Assembly: GCF_023218075.1 (NCBI RefSeq)
Contig: NZ_JALPTB010000012.1
Span: 51,897 to 115,896, forward strand
Length of the DNA stretch: 64,000 nt
Direction: 5' to 3'
From: Rhodococcus sp. HM1
GTDB taxonomy: Bacteria; Actinomycetota; Actinomycetes; Mycobacteriales; Mycobacteriaceae
Position 1 is the stretch's first letter. Every line of letters starts with the position of its first letter. A model generated the notes under the pieces. It was not told where the DNA came from. It saw only the letters and a list, made by a program, of their open reading frames with translations, and did no database searches. A program made the position numbers and the translations under genes. Of this stretch, positions 1 to 10,724 are shown piece by piece.

Positions 1-441
1 TGGTGGCATCGGTCAACCGGCGCACCGCCAGGCGACCCACCGGGTCCTTCGCGGGAACCTCCGGCGGCGACGTCGGCCACCACACGACGATCGGGGTGTC
101 CGGCAGCAGGAACGGCACGATCACCGACTCCTGATGGTCCGCGAGGGGTCCGTGCAACGCGAGGATCAGCACCTCGGACGCGCCGGCATCGCCACCGAGA
201 CGGATCTCGGCGTCCATGCGCGGGACGTCGCCGTCGTTGACCCGGCCGACGACGATGACGCGACACGGATGTTCGCGGGCCGCGGCGGTCGCGGCGGCGA
301 TCGCCGGTTCGAGACCGCGACCGCCGTCGGTGCACACCACGAGCGTGAGCACGCGGCCCTGCGTGACGACCCCACCGTTGCGGCGCAGCTCCACGAGCTT
401 CTTGCCGATGTCGATCGCGGTCGCGTTGCGCAGCTGAACCC

Positions 442-445
<4 letters not shown>
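1..445 (-). CDS. opcA: Glucose-6-phosphate dehydrogenase assembly protein OpcA (3' end outside window)
   Basis: OpcA is a factor needed for assembly or full activity of glucose-6-phosphate dehydrogenase in actinobacteria and cyanobacteria. The first 148 codons are visible. They begin MRVQLRNAT and include a strand rich in IVVGRVNDGD and a WWP motif (IVVWWPTSPPE), typical of the family. The start is a GTG whose last bases overlap the zwf stop codon (GTGA, 442-445), so translation is probably coupled to zwf. It is the last visible gene of the tkt-tal-zwf-opcA operon. The gene is cut by the window edge and is not necessarily truncated in the genome. Confidence 0.9.
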
Positions 446-1983
<1,538 letters not shown>

Positions 1984-1985
1984 CG

Positions 1986-3131
1986 TCAGCCCTCCGCGCC
2001 GGCGGTGTGCGCCGCAAGCTGCTCGGCCGTGGCCGCGATCAGTTCGTTCCAGGACACCTCGAACTTCTCGACGCCCTCGTCCTCGAGCTTGCGGAACACG
2101 TCGTTCAGATCGATCCCGGCCTTCTTCAGCGCGGAGAACACGTGCTCGGCGGCGGTGTCGGTGCCCGTGACGGTGTCGCCGGTGATCTCACCGTGGTCGG
2201 CGACCGCCTCGAGGGTCTTCTCCGGCATGGTGTTGACGGTGTGCGGCGCCACCAGCTCGGTCACGTACAGCGTGTCCGGGTATGCGGGGTTCTTCACACC
2301 GGTCGACGCCCACAGCGCGCGCTGCGGCCGGGCCCCGGCGGCGGCGAGCTGCTCGAAACGCGCACCGGATTCGAAGGCCTTCCGGTAGGCCGCGTACGCC
2401 AGGCGAGCGTTGGCGACCCCGGCCTTGCCGCGCAGGGCCAGTGCCTCGTCCGTGCCGATCTCCTCGAGCCGCGCATCGATCTCGGTGTCCACGCGGGAGA
2501 CGAAGAACGACGCCACCGAGTGGATCTTCGACAGGTCGTGCCCGGCGGCCTTCGCCGCGGTCAGACCGTCGAGGTAGGACTCGATGACCCGCTCGTACCG
2601 GTCCACCGAGAAGATCAGCGTCACGTTCACGCTGATGCCCTCGCCGATCACCCGGGCGATCGCGGGCAGGCCGGCGACCGTCGCAGGAATCTTGATGAAC
2701 AGGTTCGGGCGGTCGACGATCTTCCACAGCTCGATCGCCTGCTTGACGGTGGCGTCCGTCTCGTGGGCGAGTCGCGGATCGACCTCGATCGAGACCCGGC
2801 CGTCGACACCGTCGGTCGCCTCGTACACCGGTGCCAGCACGTCGCACGCGGCGCGCACGTCGTCGGTCGTGACGGTGCGGATCGTGGTGTCGACGTCCGA
2901 GCCGGCGGCAGCCAGTTCGGTGATCTGCGCGTCGTAGGCGTGGCCCTTCGACAGCGCCGCCTGGAAGATCGACGGGTTGGTGGTGACCCCGACGACCGAA
3001 CGGGTCGCGACGAGCTCGGCCAGGTTGCCGGACTCGATGCGCTCGCGGGACAGGTCGTCGAGCCACACGGACACGCCTGCGGCCGACAGTGCTGCCAGAT
3101 TCGCGTTCTGCGTGGTGGTTTCCTGCGTCAT
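1986..3131 (-). CDS. tal: Transaldolase
   Basis: Transfers a dihydroxyacetone unit between sedoheptulose-7-phosphate and glyceraldehyde-3-phosphate in the non-oxidative pentose-phosphate pathway. The protein has 381 residues, the long actinobacterial/cyanobacterial form. The TTNPSIF motif lies at about residues 50-56 and the Schiff-base lysine is Lys147 in NLFIKIPAT. The ATG start at 3131 follows the tkt stop by 6 nt. It is the second gene of the tkt-tal-zwf-opcA operon, which joins the oxidative and non-oxidative branches in one transcript. Confidence 0.97.
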   Translation of the reverse strand: MTQETTTQNANLAALSAAGVSVWLDDLSRERIESGNLAELVATRSVVGVTTNPSIFQAALSKGHAYDAQITELAAAGSDVDTTIRTVTTDDVRAACDVLAPVYEATDGVDGRVSIEVDPRLAHETDATVKQAIELWKIVDRPNLFIKIPATVAGLPAIARVIGEGISVNVTLIFSVDRYERVIESYLDGLTAAKAAGHDLSKIHSVASFFVSRVDTEIDARLEEIGTDEALALRGKAGVANARLAYAAYRKAFESGARFEQLAAAGARPQRALWASTGVKNPAYPDTLYVTELVAPHTVNTMPEKTLEAVADHGEITGDTVTGTDTAAEHVFSALKKAGIDLNDVFRKLEDEGVEKFEVSWNELIAATAEQLAAHTAGAEG

Positions 3132-3137
3132 GACGAT

Positions 3138-5240
3138 CTATCCCTTCAGTCGCGTCAGCGAGCGGCGTGCAGCGTCGGCGACGGCCTCGGCGGTGATGCC
3201 GAACTCGCGGTACAGGGTCTTGTAGTCGGCGGAAGCGCCGTAGTGCTCGAGCGACACGGCCTCGCCGGCGTCGCCGATCAGGCGGTACCACGGCAGCGCC
3301 AGCCCCGCCTCGACGGACACGCGGGCCTTCACCGACGGCGGCAGCACCTCGTCGCGGTACGCCTGCTCCTGCTCGAGGAACCAGTCGAGAACCGGCACCG
3401 ACACGACGCGGGTCGGGACGCCCTCGGCCTCGAGGACCTCACGCGCGGCGACGGCGAGCTGCACCTCGGAACCGGTGGCGAGCAAAAGCACCTCGGGGGT
3501 GCCGGTCGACGCCTCGGCGAGCACGTAGGCGCCGCGGGCCACACCCTCGGCGGCCTTCTCGCGGGTGCCCTCGAGCACCGGCACGTCCTGACGGGTCAGG
3601 GCGAGCGCGGTCGGGCCCGTCTTGTTCTCCAGCGCGGCCTTCCACGCGAACGACGTCTCGTTGCCGTCCGCGGGGCGGATCACCGCGAGGTTCGGGATCG
3701 CGCGCAGCGCGGTGAGGTGCTCGACCGGTTGGTGGGTCGGGCCGTCCTCGCCGAGACCGATCGAATCGTGCGTCCACACATAGATCGACGGGGTCTGCAT
3801 GAGCGCGGCCAGGCGCACCGCGGGACGCATGTAGTCGGAGAACACGAGGAACGTGCCGCCGTACGGGCGGGTCGGCCCGTGCAGCGCGATGCCGTTGAGG
3901 ATCGAGCCCATGGCGTGCTCGCGGACACCGAAGTGCAGGGTGCGGCCGTACGGGGTGGCCGTCCAGTCCTTGGTCGAGATCGACTCGGGACCGAACGACT
4001 CCGAACCGGGGATAGTGGTGTTGTTCGAACCCGCCAGGTCCGCGGACCCGCCCCACAGCTCCGGCAGGATCGGGCCGAGCGCGGCGAGCGCGTTGCCGGA
4101 CGCCTTCCGGGTCGCCGGGCCCTTCTCGGCCGGCTCGTAGGTCGGCAGGGCGTCGGTCCAGCCTGCCGGGAACTCGCCGGCCTGCAGGCGGTCGAACAGT
4201 TCCTTGCGCTGCGGCTCCCGCTCGGCCCACGCGTCGAACGCGGCCTGCCAGTCGGCGCGGGCCTTCGCCCCGCGGTCGACGACGCGGCGGGTGTGCTCGA
4301 TCACAGCGGGGTCCACGTCGAAGTTCTTCTCGGGATCGAACCCGAGGAACTTCTTGACCGCGGCGACCTCGTCCGCGCCGAGCGCCGCGCCGTGCACGTC
4401 GCCGGTGTTCATCTTCGTCGGGGCCGGGTAGCCGATGACGGTGCGCAGCAGGATCAGCGACGGCTTGTCGGTGACGGCCTTCGCCGCCTCGACCGCCTCG
4501 AGGATCGCGGTGACGTTCTCGCCGCCCTCGACGGTCTGCACGTGCCAGCCGTACGCCTCGTAGCGCTTGGCGGTGTCCTCGCTCAGCGCGATCGCGGTGT
4601 CGTGCTCGATGGAGATCTTGTTGTCGTCGTAGAAGACGATCAGGTTGCCCAGTTCCTGCACGCCGGCGATCGACGACGCCTCGGAGGTGACGCCCTCCTC
4701 GATGTCACCGTCGGACGCGACGACGTAGATGTGGTGGTCGAACGGGCTGGTGCCCTCCGCCGCCTCCGGGTCGAACAGGCCGCGCTCCCGCCGAGCGGCC
4801 ATCGCCATGCCCACCGCGGAGGCCAGACCCTGGCCGAGCGGGCCGGTGGTCATCTCGACACCCGCGGTGTGCCCGAACTCGGGGTGGCCGGGGGTCAGCG
4901 AACCCCACGTGCGCAGCGCCTCGAGGTCGGCCAGCTCCAAGCCGTAGCCGGACAGGTAGAGCTGGATGTAGAGGGTCAGGCTCGAGTGGCCGCAGGACAG
5001 GACGAACCGGTCGCGGCCGACCCACTGCGGGTCGGTGGGGTCGTGGCGCAGCACCCGCTGGTACAGCGTGTACGCCAGCGGCGCCAGGCTCATCGCGGTG
5101 CCCGGATGCCCGTTGCCGACCTTCTGCACGGCGTCCGCAGCAAGCACACGGGCGGTGTCGACGGCCTTGGTGTCCAGATCGGTCCAGTCGGCGGGGTGAA
5201 CCGCCGCGGTGAGGGTGCGGATCTCGTCGGTGATCGACAC
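3138..5240 (-). CDS. tkt: Transketolase
   Basis: Thiamine-diphosphate enzyme that moves two-carbon ketol units between sugar phosphates. About 700 residues from the chosen start. Near the N-terminus are GNGHPGTAMSLAP and LSCGHSSLTLY; the ThDP/metal-binding GDGDIEEG-type motif (SDGDIEEGV) follows, then the pyrimidine-domain motif VREHAMG. The reading frame is open further upstream, but GTG at 5240 is preferred because GGAGAC sits 9 nt upstream and VSITDEIRTLT aligns with known mycobacterial N-termini; ATG at 5261 is the alternative. First gene of the minus-strand operon, divergent from ctaB. Confidence 0.95.
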   Translation of the reverse strand: MSITDEIRTLTAAVHPADWTDLDTKAVDTARVLAADAVQKVGNGHPGTAMSLAPLAYTLYQRVLRHDPTDPQWVGRDRFVLSCGHSSLTLYIQLYLSGYGLELADLEALRTWGSLTPGHPEFGHTAGVEMTTGPLGQGLASAVGMAMAARRERGLFDPEAAEGTSPFDHHIYVVASDGDIEEGVTSEASSIAGVQELGNLIVFYDDNKISIEHDTAIALSEDTAKRYEAYGWHVQTVEGGENVTAILEAVEAAKAVTDKPSLILLRTVIGYPAPTKMNTGDVHGAALGADEVAAVKKFLGFDPEKNFDVDPAVIEHTRRVVDRGAKARADWQAAFDAWAEREPQRKELFDRLQAGEFPAGWTDALPTYEPAEKGPATRKASGNALAALGPILPELWGGSADLAGSNNTTIPGSESFGPESISTKDWTATPYGRTLHFGVREHAMGSILNGIALHGPTRPYGGTFLVFSDYMRPAVRLAALMQTPSIYVWTHDSIGLGEDGPTHQPVEHLTALRAIPNLAVIRPADGNETSFAWKAALENKTGPTALALTRQDVPVLEGTREKAAEGVARGAYVLAEASTGTPEVLLLATGSEVQLAVAAREVLEAEGVPTRVVSVPVLDWFLEQEQAYRDEVLPPSVKARVSVEAGLALPWYRLIGDAGEAVSLEHYGASADYKTLYREFGITAEAVADAARRSLTRLKG

Positions 5241-5307
5241 GAGCTTCAAGTCTCCTGACATGGGTGTACGGGATGCCTGCGACCGCGAATGCGTCGCGCG
5301 CCCTCCC

Positions 5308-5313
5308 AGCCTA
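5308..5313 (-). promoter_or_regulatory. Possible -10 element for the tkt operon
   Basis: On the minus strand TAGGCT matches the actinobacterial TANNNT -10 pattern and would give a leader of about 60 nt before tkt. On the plus strand TACCAT at 5373-5378 could serve ctaB. No convincing -35 box is visible for either, so both are tentative. Confidence 0.3.
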
Positions 5314-5461
5314 ATGGCCGCGGCGGCCCCGTGCGGCCTACGGGTCGATTCGGCCGAGGCCTGTCCGCGGTCTACCATCGACCGTAGTAGTGCGCGTCCG
5401 TGATCGGGCGGCGGTCGGCGGGCGAGCGAAGGTGTGTATTCGCGTGGTGCAAGGAGACAGT

Positions 5462-6439
5462 GTGCGGGCAGGGCGACGGCCGGGAGGACACGGCTTCGGT
5501 GCCCCGGAAGCCCCCAGCGCCCCGCGGCCGGACACCCCGTGGGGCCGGATCTCGGGCACCGTGCTCGCCTACATCGCGCTGACCAAGCCGCGCGTCATCG
5601 AGTTGCTGCTGGTCGCGACCATCCCGGCGATGCTGCTCGCCGACCGCGGCAACGTCGATCTCGTTCTCATCCTCAGCACCCTGTTCGGCGGCTGGATGGG
5701 CGCGGCGAGCGCGAACTCGCTCAACTGCGTCGTCGACGCCGACATCGACAAGGTGATGAAGCGCACCGCGCGGCGTCCGCTGGCGCGGCAGGCCGTGCCC
5801 ACGCGCAACGCGTTCGTGTTCGGCATGGTGCTCGGCATCGCGTCGTTCGCGTGGCTGTGGTGGCGCGCGAATCTGCTCGCCGGGGCGCTCGTCGTCGCGA
5901 CCATCGCGTTCTATGTGCTCGTCTACACGATGGTGCTCAAGCGTCGTACCTGGCAGAACGTGGTGTGGGGCGGCGCTGCCGGCTGCATGCCGGTGATGGT
6001 GGGCTGGGCCGCGGTGACCGGGTCGCTGAGCTGGGAGCCGATCGTGCTGTTCCTGGTGATCTTCTTCTGGACTCCGCCGCACACCTGGGCGCTGGCGATG
6101 CGCTACAAGGAGGACTACAAGGCGGCCGGCGTGCCGATGCTCCCCGTGATCGCCACCGAGCAGCACGTCACCAAGCAGATCCTGATCTACACGTGGGCGA
6201 CGGTGCTGGCCACGCTGGTGCTCGTCCCGGCGGCAGGCGTCGTGTACGCGGCGGTCGCGGTGCTCGCCGGTGCCTGGTTCGTGTTCATCGCCCACCAGCT
6301 GTACAACAGCGTGCGCGGGGGCGCGTCCGTCAAGCCGCTCAAGCTGTTCCTGCAGTCGAACAACTACCTCGCGGTGGTGTGCCTGGGCCTGGCCGTCGAC
6401 TCCGTGCTGGACCTGCCCACCATCGCCTCGTACCTCTGA
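5462..6439 (+). CDS. ctaB: Protohaem IX farnesyltransferase (haem O synthase)
   Basis: UbiA-family membrane prenyltransferase that adds a farnesyl group to haem B, giving haem O for cytochrome aa3. From GTG 5462 the protein has 325 residues. The start is set by AAGGAG at 5451-5456 with a 5-nt spacer; the longer reading frame upstream is GC-rich and lacks an RBS. The prenyl-diphosphate-binding Asp motif is [15 protein letters not shown], and the second conserved loop [11 protein letters not shown] follows. Eight to nine hydrophobic segments are apparent. Its partner ctaA lies 1.5 kb away on the other strand. Confidence 0.95.
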   Translation: MRAGRRPGGHGFGAPEAPSAPRPDTPWGRISGTVLAYIALTKPRVIELLLVATIPAMLLADRGNVDLVLILSTLFGGWMGAASANSLNCVVDADIDKVMKRTARRPLARQAVPTRNAFVFGMVLGIASFAWLWWRANLLAGALVVATIAFYVLVYTMVLKRRTWQNVVWGGAAGCMPVMVGWAAVTGSLSWEPIVLFLVIFFWTPPHTWALAMRYKEDYKAAGVPMLPVIATEQHVTKQILIYTWATVLATLVLVPAAGVVYAAVAVLAGAWFVFIAHQLYNSVRGGASVKPLKLFLQSNNYLAVVCLGLAVDSVLDLPTIASYL

Positions 6440-6461
6440 TCTGCTGAACCGACAGCAACGG

Positions 6462-6489
6462 CGCCGCTCTTCCCGACGGAAGGGCGGCG
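6462..6489 (+). terminator. Hairpin terminator of ctaB
   Basis: Two 12-nt arms (6462-6473 and 6478-6489) pair around the loop CGAC with a single G-U pair. It lies 22 nt after the ctaB stop. Only a weak T-rich stretch follows, as is usual in actinobacteria. Confidence 0.6.
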
Positions 6490-6500
6490 TTCGTTGCGCG

Positions 6501-6540
6501 GTGTGCCGTTGTGGCGGCCAGGGCCGCCAATAAGGCACAC
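6501..6540. repeat. 40-nt palindromic repeat, copy A
   Basis: An interrupted palindrome with a 7-bp outer stem (GTGTGCC / GGCACAC) and a 7-bp inner stem (TGGCGGC / GCCGCCA). It is 32/40 identical to 42997-43036. It sits 6 nt beyond the stop codon of qor, between convergent ctaB and qor, and probably also acts as a transcription terminator. Confidence 0.75.
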
Positions 6541-6546
6541 GGGCGC

Positions 6547-7512
6547 CTACGGCGCCAGCACGATCGAACCGGTGGTTTTGCGGCCCTCGAGGTCGCGGTG
6601 GGCCTGCGCCGCCTCCGCGAGCGGATAGCGCGCCCCGACGCGGATCTTCAGATCACCGGCGGCGATGGCCGCGAAGACGTCACCGGAGCGCCACAGCAGC
6701 TCCTGGCGGTCCCGCGTGTAATGCACCAGGGTGGGGCGGGTCAGGAACAGCGATCCGGCGGGGTTGAGCCGCTGCGGATCGAACGGGGGCACCGGGCCGC
6801 TCGCGGCACCGAACAGCGCGAGCGTGCCGCGGATCCGCAGCGACGCCAGCGACGCCTCGAAGGTGTCCTTGCCGACCCCGTCGTACACGGCGGCGACGCC
6901 CTCGCCGCCGGTCAGTTCCCGCACCCGCTCGGGAAGGTCGTCGCCGTAGCGGAGCACCTCCGCGGCGCCGGCCTCCCGCGACAGCGCCTCCTTCTCGTCC
7001 GAGGACACGGTGGTGATGACCCGTACCCCCTTCGCGGTCGCGAGCTGGGTCAGGATCAGGCCGACCCCGCCGGCGCCCGCGTGCATGAGCACCGTCTCCC
7101 CGGGCTGCGCCGGATACGTCGACTCGAGCAGGTAGTGCGCGGTCATGCCCTGCAGCAGCGCGGAAGCGGCCTGGTCCGCGGGTACCTCGTCCGGGACCGG
7201 CACCGCGACCGCTTCCGGCACGACGACCAGTTCCGCGTAGGAGCCGGGGGCCGCGGCCCAGCACACCCGGTCGCCGACCGCGAACTCGCTGGTTCCGGGC
7301 CCGACGGCTTCGACGCGGCCGGTGCCCTCGGACCCGGGTACGTAGGGCAGATCCGTCGCGTACAGGCCGGTGCGGAAGTAGGTGTCGATGTAGTTGACGC
7401 CGATGGCGTCCGTGCGGACCAGCAGCTCACCCGGCCCCGGAACGGGATCGGGGAGCTCGGCGGGAACGAGGACGTCGGGACCACCGAACCGTGTCACTTC
7501 GATTGCGCGCAT
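6547..7512 (-). CDS. qor: Zinc-independent NADPH:quinone oxidoreductase (MDR family)
   Basis: Medium-chain reductase that likely reduces quinones or related enones with NADPH. 321 residues from ATG 7512 (MRAIEVTRFGGPDVL), the normal length. The cofactor-binding stretch HAGAGGVGLILTQLA lies in the middle, and the catalytic-zinc Cys/His ligands of alcohol dehydrogenases are absent, as in QOR proteins. An ATG at 7536 is in frame, but 7512 fits the family N-terminus and lies exactly 6 nt after a TANNNT -10 element, which suggests a leaderless mRNA. Divergent from the small gene at 7535. The exact substrate is unknown. Confidence 0.88.
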   Translation of the reverse strand: MRAIEVTRFGGPDVLVPAELPDPVPGPGELLVRTDAIGVNYIDTYFRTGLYATDLPYVPGSEGTGRVEAVGPGTSEFAVGDRVCWAAAPGSYAELVVVPEAVAVPVPDEVPADQAASALLQGMTAHYLLESTYPAQPGETVLMHAGAGGVGLILTQLATAKGVRVITTVSSDEKEALSREAGAAEVLRYGDDLPERVRELTGGEGVAAVYDGVGKDTFEASLASLRIRGTLALFGAASGPVPPFDPQRLNPAGSLFLTRPTLVHYTRDRQELLWRSGDVFAAIAAGDLKIRVGARYPLAEAAQAHRDLEGRKTTGSIVLAP

Positions 7513-7537
7513 GGGCCCACAGTATTCTGCAGGCATG
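7510..7537. promoter_or_regulatory. Overlapping divergent leaderless promoters
   Basis: On the minus strand TACTGT (7519-7524) is followed by 6 nt and the qor ATG at 7512. On the plus strand TATTCT (7523-7528) is followed by 6 nt and the ATG at 7535. Both hexamers match TANNNT and share 2 bp. The spacing is that expected when transcription starts on the A of the start codon. No ribosome-binding site precedes either gene. Confidence 0.6.
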
Positions 7538-7882
7538 AGCGCTGAAACTCAGGTCGCGGCCGCACCCGCACCCGCCGACGTCGTCTCCTCTCTCCGTTCC
7601 TTCGTCGCCGCGCACGGTGATACCGCCAAGGCGGTCCTGCAGCCGATCGGGGAAGCCGGGGTGCGCGTGACCGTCGTCGCCGCCGACGGCACCCTGGGCG
7701 ATCGTGTCGTCGCCGACCTGGCGACCGCGCACGCGGTCGTCGAGGCGCTGCCGAATGTCACGGTCTCGGACTGGGATCGCGAGGTCACCAGCATCGCCAC
7801 CCCGCAGCAGGGCCACTGGAAGAAGATGGCCGGCTGGGTCGCGAACCAGACCCGCTTCCCGAAGGCGCGCAACGAGCGCTGA
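7535..7882 (+). CDS. Small conserved protein of unknown function
   Basis: 115 residues, soluble and acidic-to-neutral, starting MSAETQVAAAPAP. The N-terminal 15 residues are Ala/Pro rich; the rest looks like a compact alpha/beta domain with the stretches AVLQPIGEAGVRVTVVAADG and VSDWDREVTS and a basic C-terminal end (WKKMAGWVANQTRFPKARNER region). No recognisable family motif, signal peptide or membrane segment. ATG 7535 is chosen because of the leaderless -10 spacing. It shares its promoter region with divergent qor, which hints at joint regulation, but I cannot assign a function. Confidence 0.75.
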   Translation: MSAETQVAAAPAPADVVSSLRSFVAAHGDTAKAVLQPIGEAGVRVTVVAADGTLGDRVVADLATAHAVVEALPNVTVSDWDREVTSIATPQQGHWKKMAGWVANQTRFPKARNER

Positions 7883-7904
7883 CGCCGCCGACACGCGAAA
7901 CGCC

Positions 7905-7938
7905 GCGGGCCCACCTCCGTTCCAGGAGGTGGGCCCGC
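7905..7938. terminator. Bidirectional hairpin terminator
   Basis: Perfect 14-bp inverted repeat (7905-7918 and 7925-7938) with loop GTTCCA, placed between the convergent small gene (ends 7882) and ctaA (ends 7954). No T-tract follows on either strand. Confidence 0.7.
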
Positions 7939-7953
7939 AGCGTCGGATCGTAG

Positions 7954-8928
7954 TCAGGCGGTGGTGACGGCCTCCGGGCGCGGGGCGGCGACGCGGACGC
8001 GGCCGGCGCACCATACCGCGGCGGTCGCGGCCGTGCACAGACCGGCACCGGCCACGTGCAGCACCACGAGCACCGCGGGCACATCCGTCCAGAACTGGAC
8101 GAGGCCGATGAGCGACTGGGCCAGGACCAGGCCGATCAGCACCTTCAGCCGCAGCTTCACCGCGGCCGGGGCGGCGACGGCGTACAGCGCGAACGCCAGG
8201 CCCACCAGGAGCGCCAGGTAGCCGACGAGCAGTTCGGCGTGCAGGTGCACGAGCGTGGTGATGTCGACGTCGAGCCGCGGCACCGGGCGTTCGACACCCT
8301 TGTCGCCGGCGTGCGGGCCGGCGCCGGTGACCATCGTTCCGGCGATCAGGACGCCGGCCAGCACGGCCGCGGACAGCGCGGTCAGCCACCGCAGCGGCTG
8401 GGGGAGCACCTGCTCGACGACCCCGTCGTCGGGTTCGCCGACCTTGACGAACAGCACGACCGCGAGCCACACCATCAGCATCGAGGCGAGCATGTGGATC
8501 GCGACGGTCCACCACGCCAGCCCGGCGAGCACCGTGATGCCGCCGATCACGGCCTGCAGCACGGTGCCGGCGGGCATCAGCCACGCCCAGGCGACGACCT
8601 CGCGGCGGCGACGGGCGCGGGTCACGGCGAGCACGATCGCGGCGGAGACGGCGACGACGACGAACGTCAGCAGGCGGTTTCCGAACTCGACGATCTGGTG
8701 GATGGTGTGCACGTTGCTGGACACGCCGACCGGCACCAGGGAGCCGGGGAAGCACTGCGGCCAGGTGGGGCATCCGAGGCCCGACGCGGTGACCCGCACG
8801 ACCGAGCCGGTGACGGCGATGCCGCCCTGCACGACGATGGTGAGGAAGGCGATGATCCGCTGGATCCGCAGCGACGGAAGCGGAAGTCGGTCGACGAGGT
8901 TCAGGTAGCCGCGATACAGCACGTTCAC
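7954..8928 (-). CDS. ctaA: Haem A synthase (COX15/CtaA family)
   Basis: Integral membrane monooxygenase that oxidises the haem O methyl group to give haem A for cytochrome aa3 oxidase. 324 residues with eight likely membrane spans. The first extracytoplasmic loop has the paired cysteines of the family (GLGCPTWPQCFPG), and conserved His residues occur in helices (HQIVEFGNR, HMLASMLM, HLHAELLVGY). The start is GTG at 8928. It follows the ABC permease by 54 nt on the same strand, as in mycobacteria (Rv1456c region), so it is likely the last gene of the mptB-ABC-ctaA transcript. Confidence 0.93.
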   Translation of the reverse strand: MNVLYRGYLNLVDRLPLPSLRIQRIIAFLTIVVQGGIAVTGSVVRVTASGLGCPTWPQCFPGSLVPVGVSSNVHTIHQIVEFGNRLLTFVVVAVSAAIVLAVTRARRRREVVAWAWLMPAGTVLQAVIGGITVLAGLAWWTVAIHMLASMLMVWLAVVLFVKVGEPDDGVVEQVLPQPLRWLTALSAAVLAGVLIAGTMVTGAGPHAGDKGVERPVPRLDVDITTLVHLHAELLVGYLALLVGLAFALYAVAAPAAVKLRLKVLIGLVLAQSLIGLVQFWTDVPAVLVVLHVAGAGLCTAATAAVWCAGRVRVAAPRPEAVTTA

Positions 8929-8982
8929 GATGGTACGGGTCCGTCCACTACGCGCTGTAGTTGGGCTGGTGGGGTCCGGCCG

Positions 8983-9779
8983 TCACGTGAATCGGAAGAA
9001 GCGCCGGGCCAGCACCGCGCCGACGACGGCCCAGACGGCGAGGATCGTCATCGCGAGCCAGTCCATGCCGCCGAGCACGGCCTCCTCGAGGCCGAGGGCC
9101 AGCGCTCCGGACGGGGTCACCCGCGCCAGGTGCACGAGGGCGTCGGGCAGGCCGCCCCCGGCGAGCACGACGCTGCCGATGCCGAGCAGCACGAACCAGA
9201 TGATGTTCGCCAGGGCGAGCACGATCTCGGCGCGCAGGGTGCCGCCGAGCAGCAGCCCGAGCGTCGCGAACATCACCGTGCCGAGCGCGATGACGACGGC
9301 GCCGAGCAGCAGTCCCAGCGGGCTCGGACGCCATCCGAGGGCCACTCCGATAGCACCGAGCAGAATAGATTGCATCGCCACTACGATCGCCACCGCGGCG
9401 CTCTTACCTGCGATGATGCCCCACTTCGGGAGGGCGGTCGCGCCGATCCTTTTCAGTGCACCGTATCTGCGGTCGAATCCGACCGCGATTGCCTGACCGG
9501 TGAACGCGGTCGACATCACCGCGACCATCATCACCGCCGGCAGGACCCGTTCCACGCGGGGATCGCCGAGATCACCGATCGGCAGCAGGGTCAGGCCGAT
9601 GAGCAGGGTGATCGGGATGAACATCGTCAGCAGCAACTGCTCGCCGTTGCGCAGCAGCAGCTTGAGCTCCATGCGCGTCTGCGCAGCGAGCATCGCCGCC
9701 GGCGTGTTCGGTCGCGGGGCGGGCGCGAAGGTCCCGGCCTCGAACCGGTTGCCCGCCAGTCGATCGTGATGCGTCACGC

Positions 9780-9783
<4 letters not shown>
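8983..9783 (-). CDS. ABC-2 type transporter permease
   Basis: Membrane subunit of an export-type ABC transporter, about 266 residues with six predicted membrane helices and the ABC-2 pattern (MELKLLLRNGEQLLLTMFIP near the N-terminus, a conserved FDRRYGALKR cytoplasmic stretch, TPSGALALGLEEAVLGG near the end). It starts with GTG at 9783, overlapping the ATPase stop by 4 nt (GTGA), so the two are translationally coupled. The export substrate is unknown. The pair is conserved between mptB and ctaA in mycobacteria (Rv1457c-Rv1458c), so a cell-envelope or haem-related role is possible but unproven. Confidence 0.85.

Positions 9784-10720
<937 letters not shown>

Positions 10721-10724
<4 letters not shown>

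Noticed and set aside
2007..5258. 1083-codon plus-strand open frame opposite tal and tkt
   Set aside because: Antisense shadow of high-GC codon use; Arg/Gly/Val/Asp-rich without domains, while the minus strand encodes clear enzymes.
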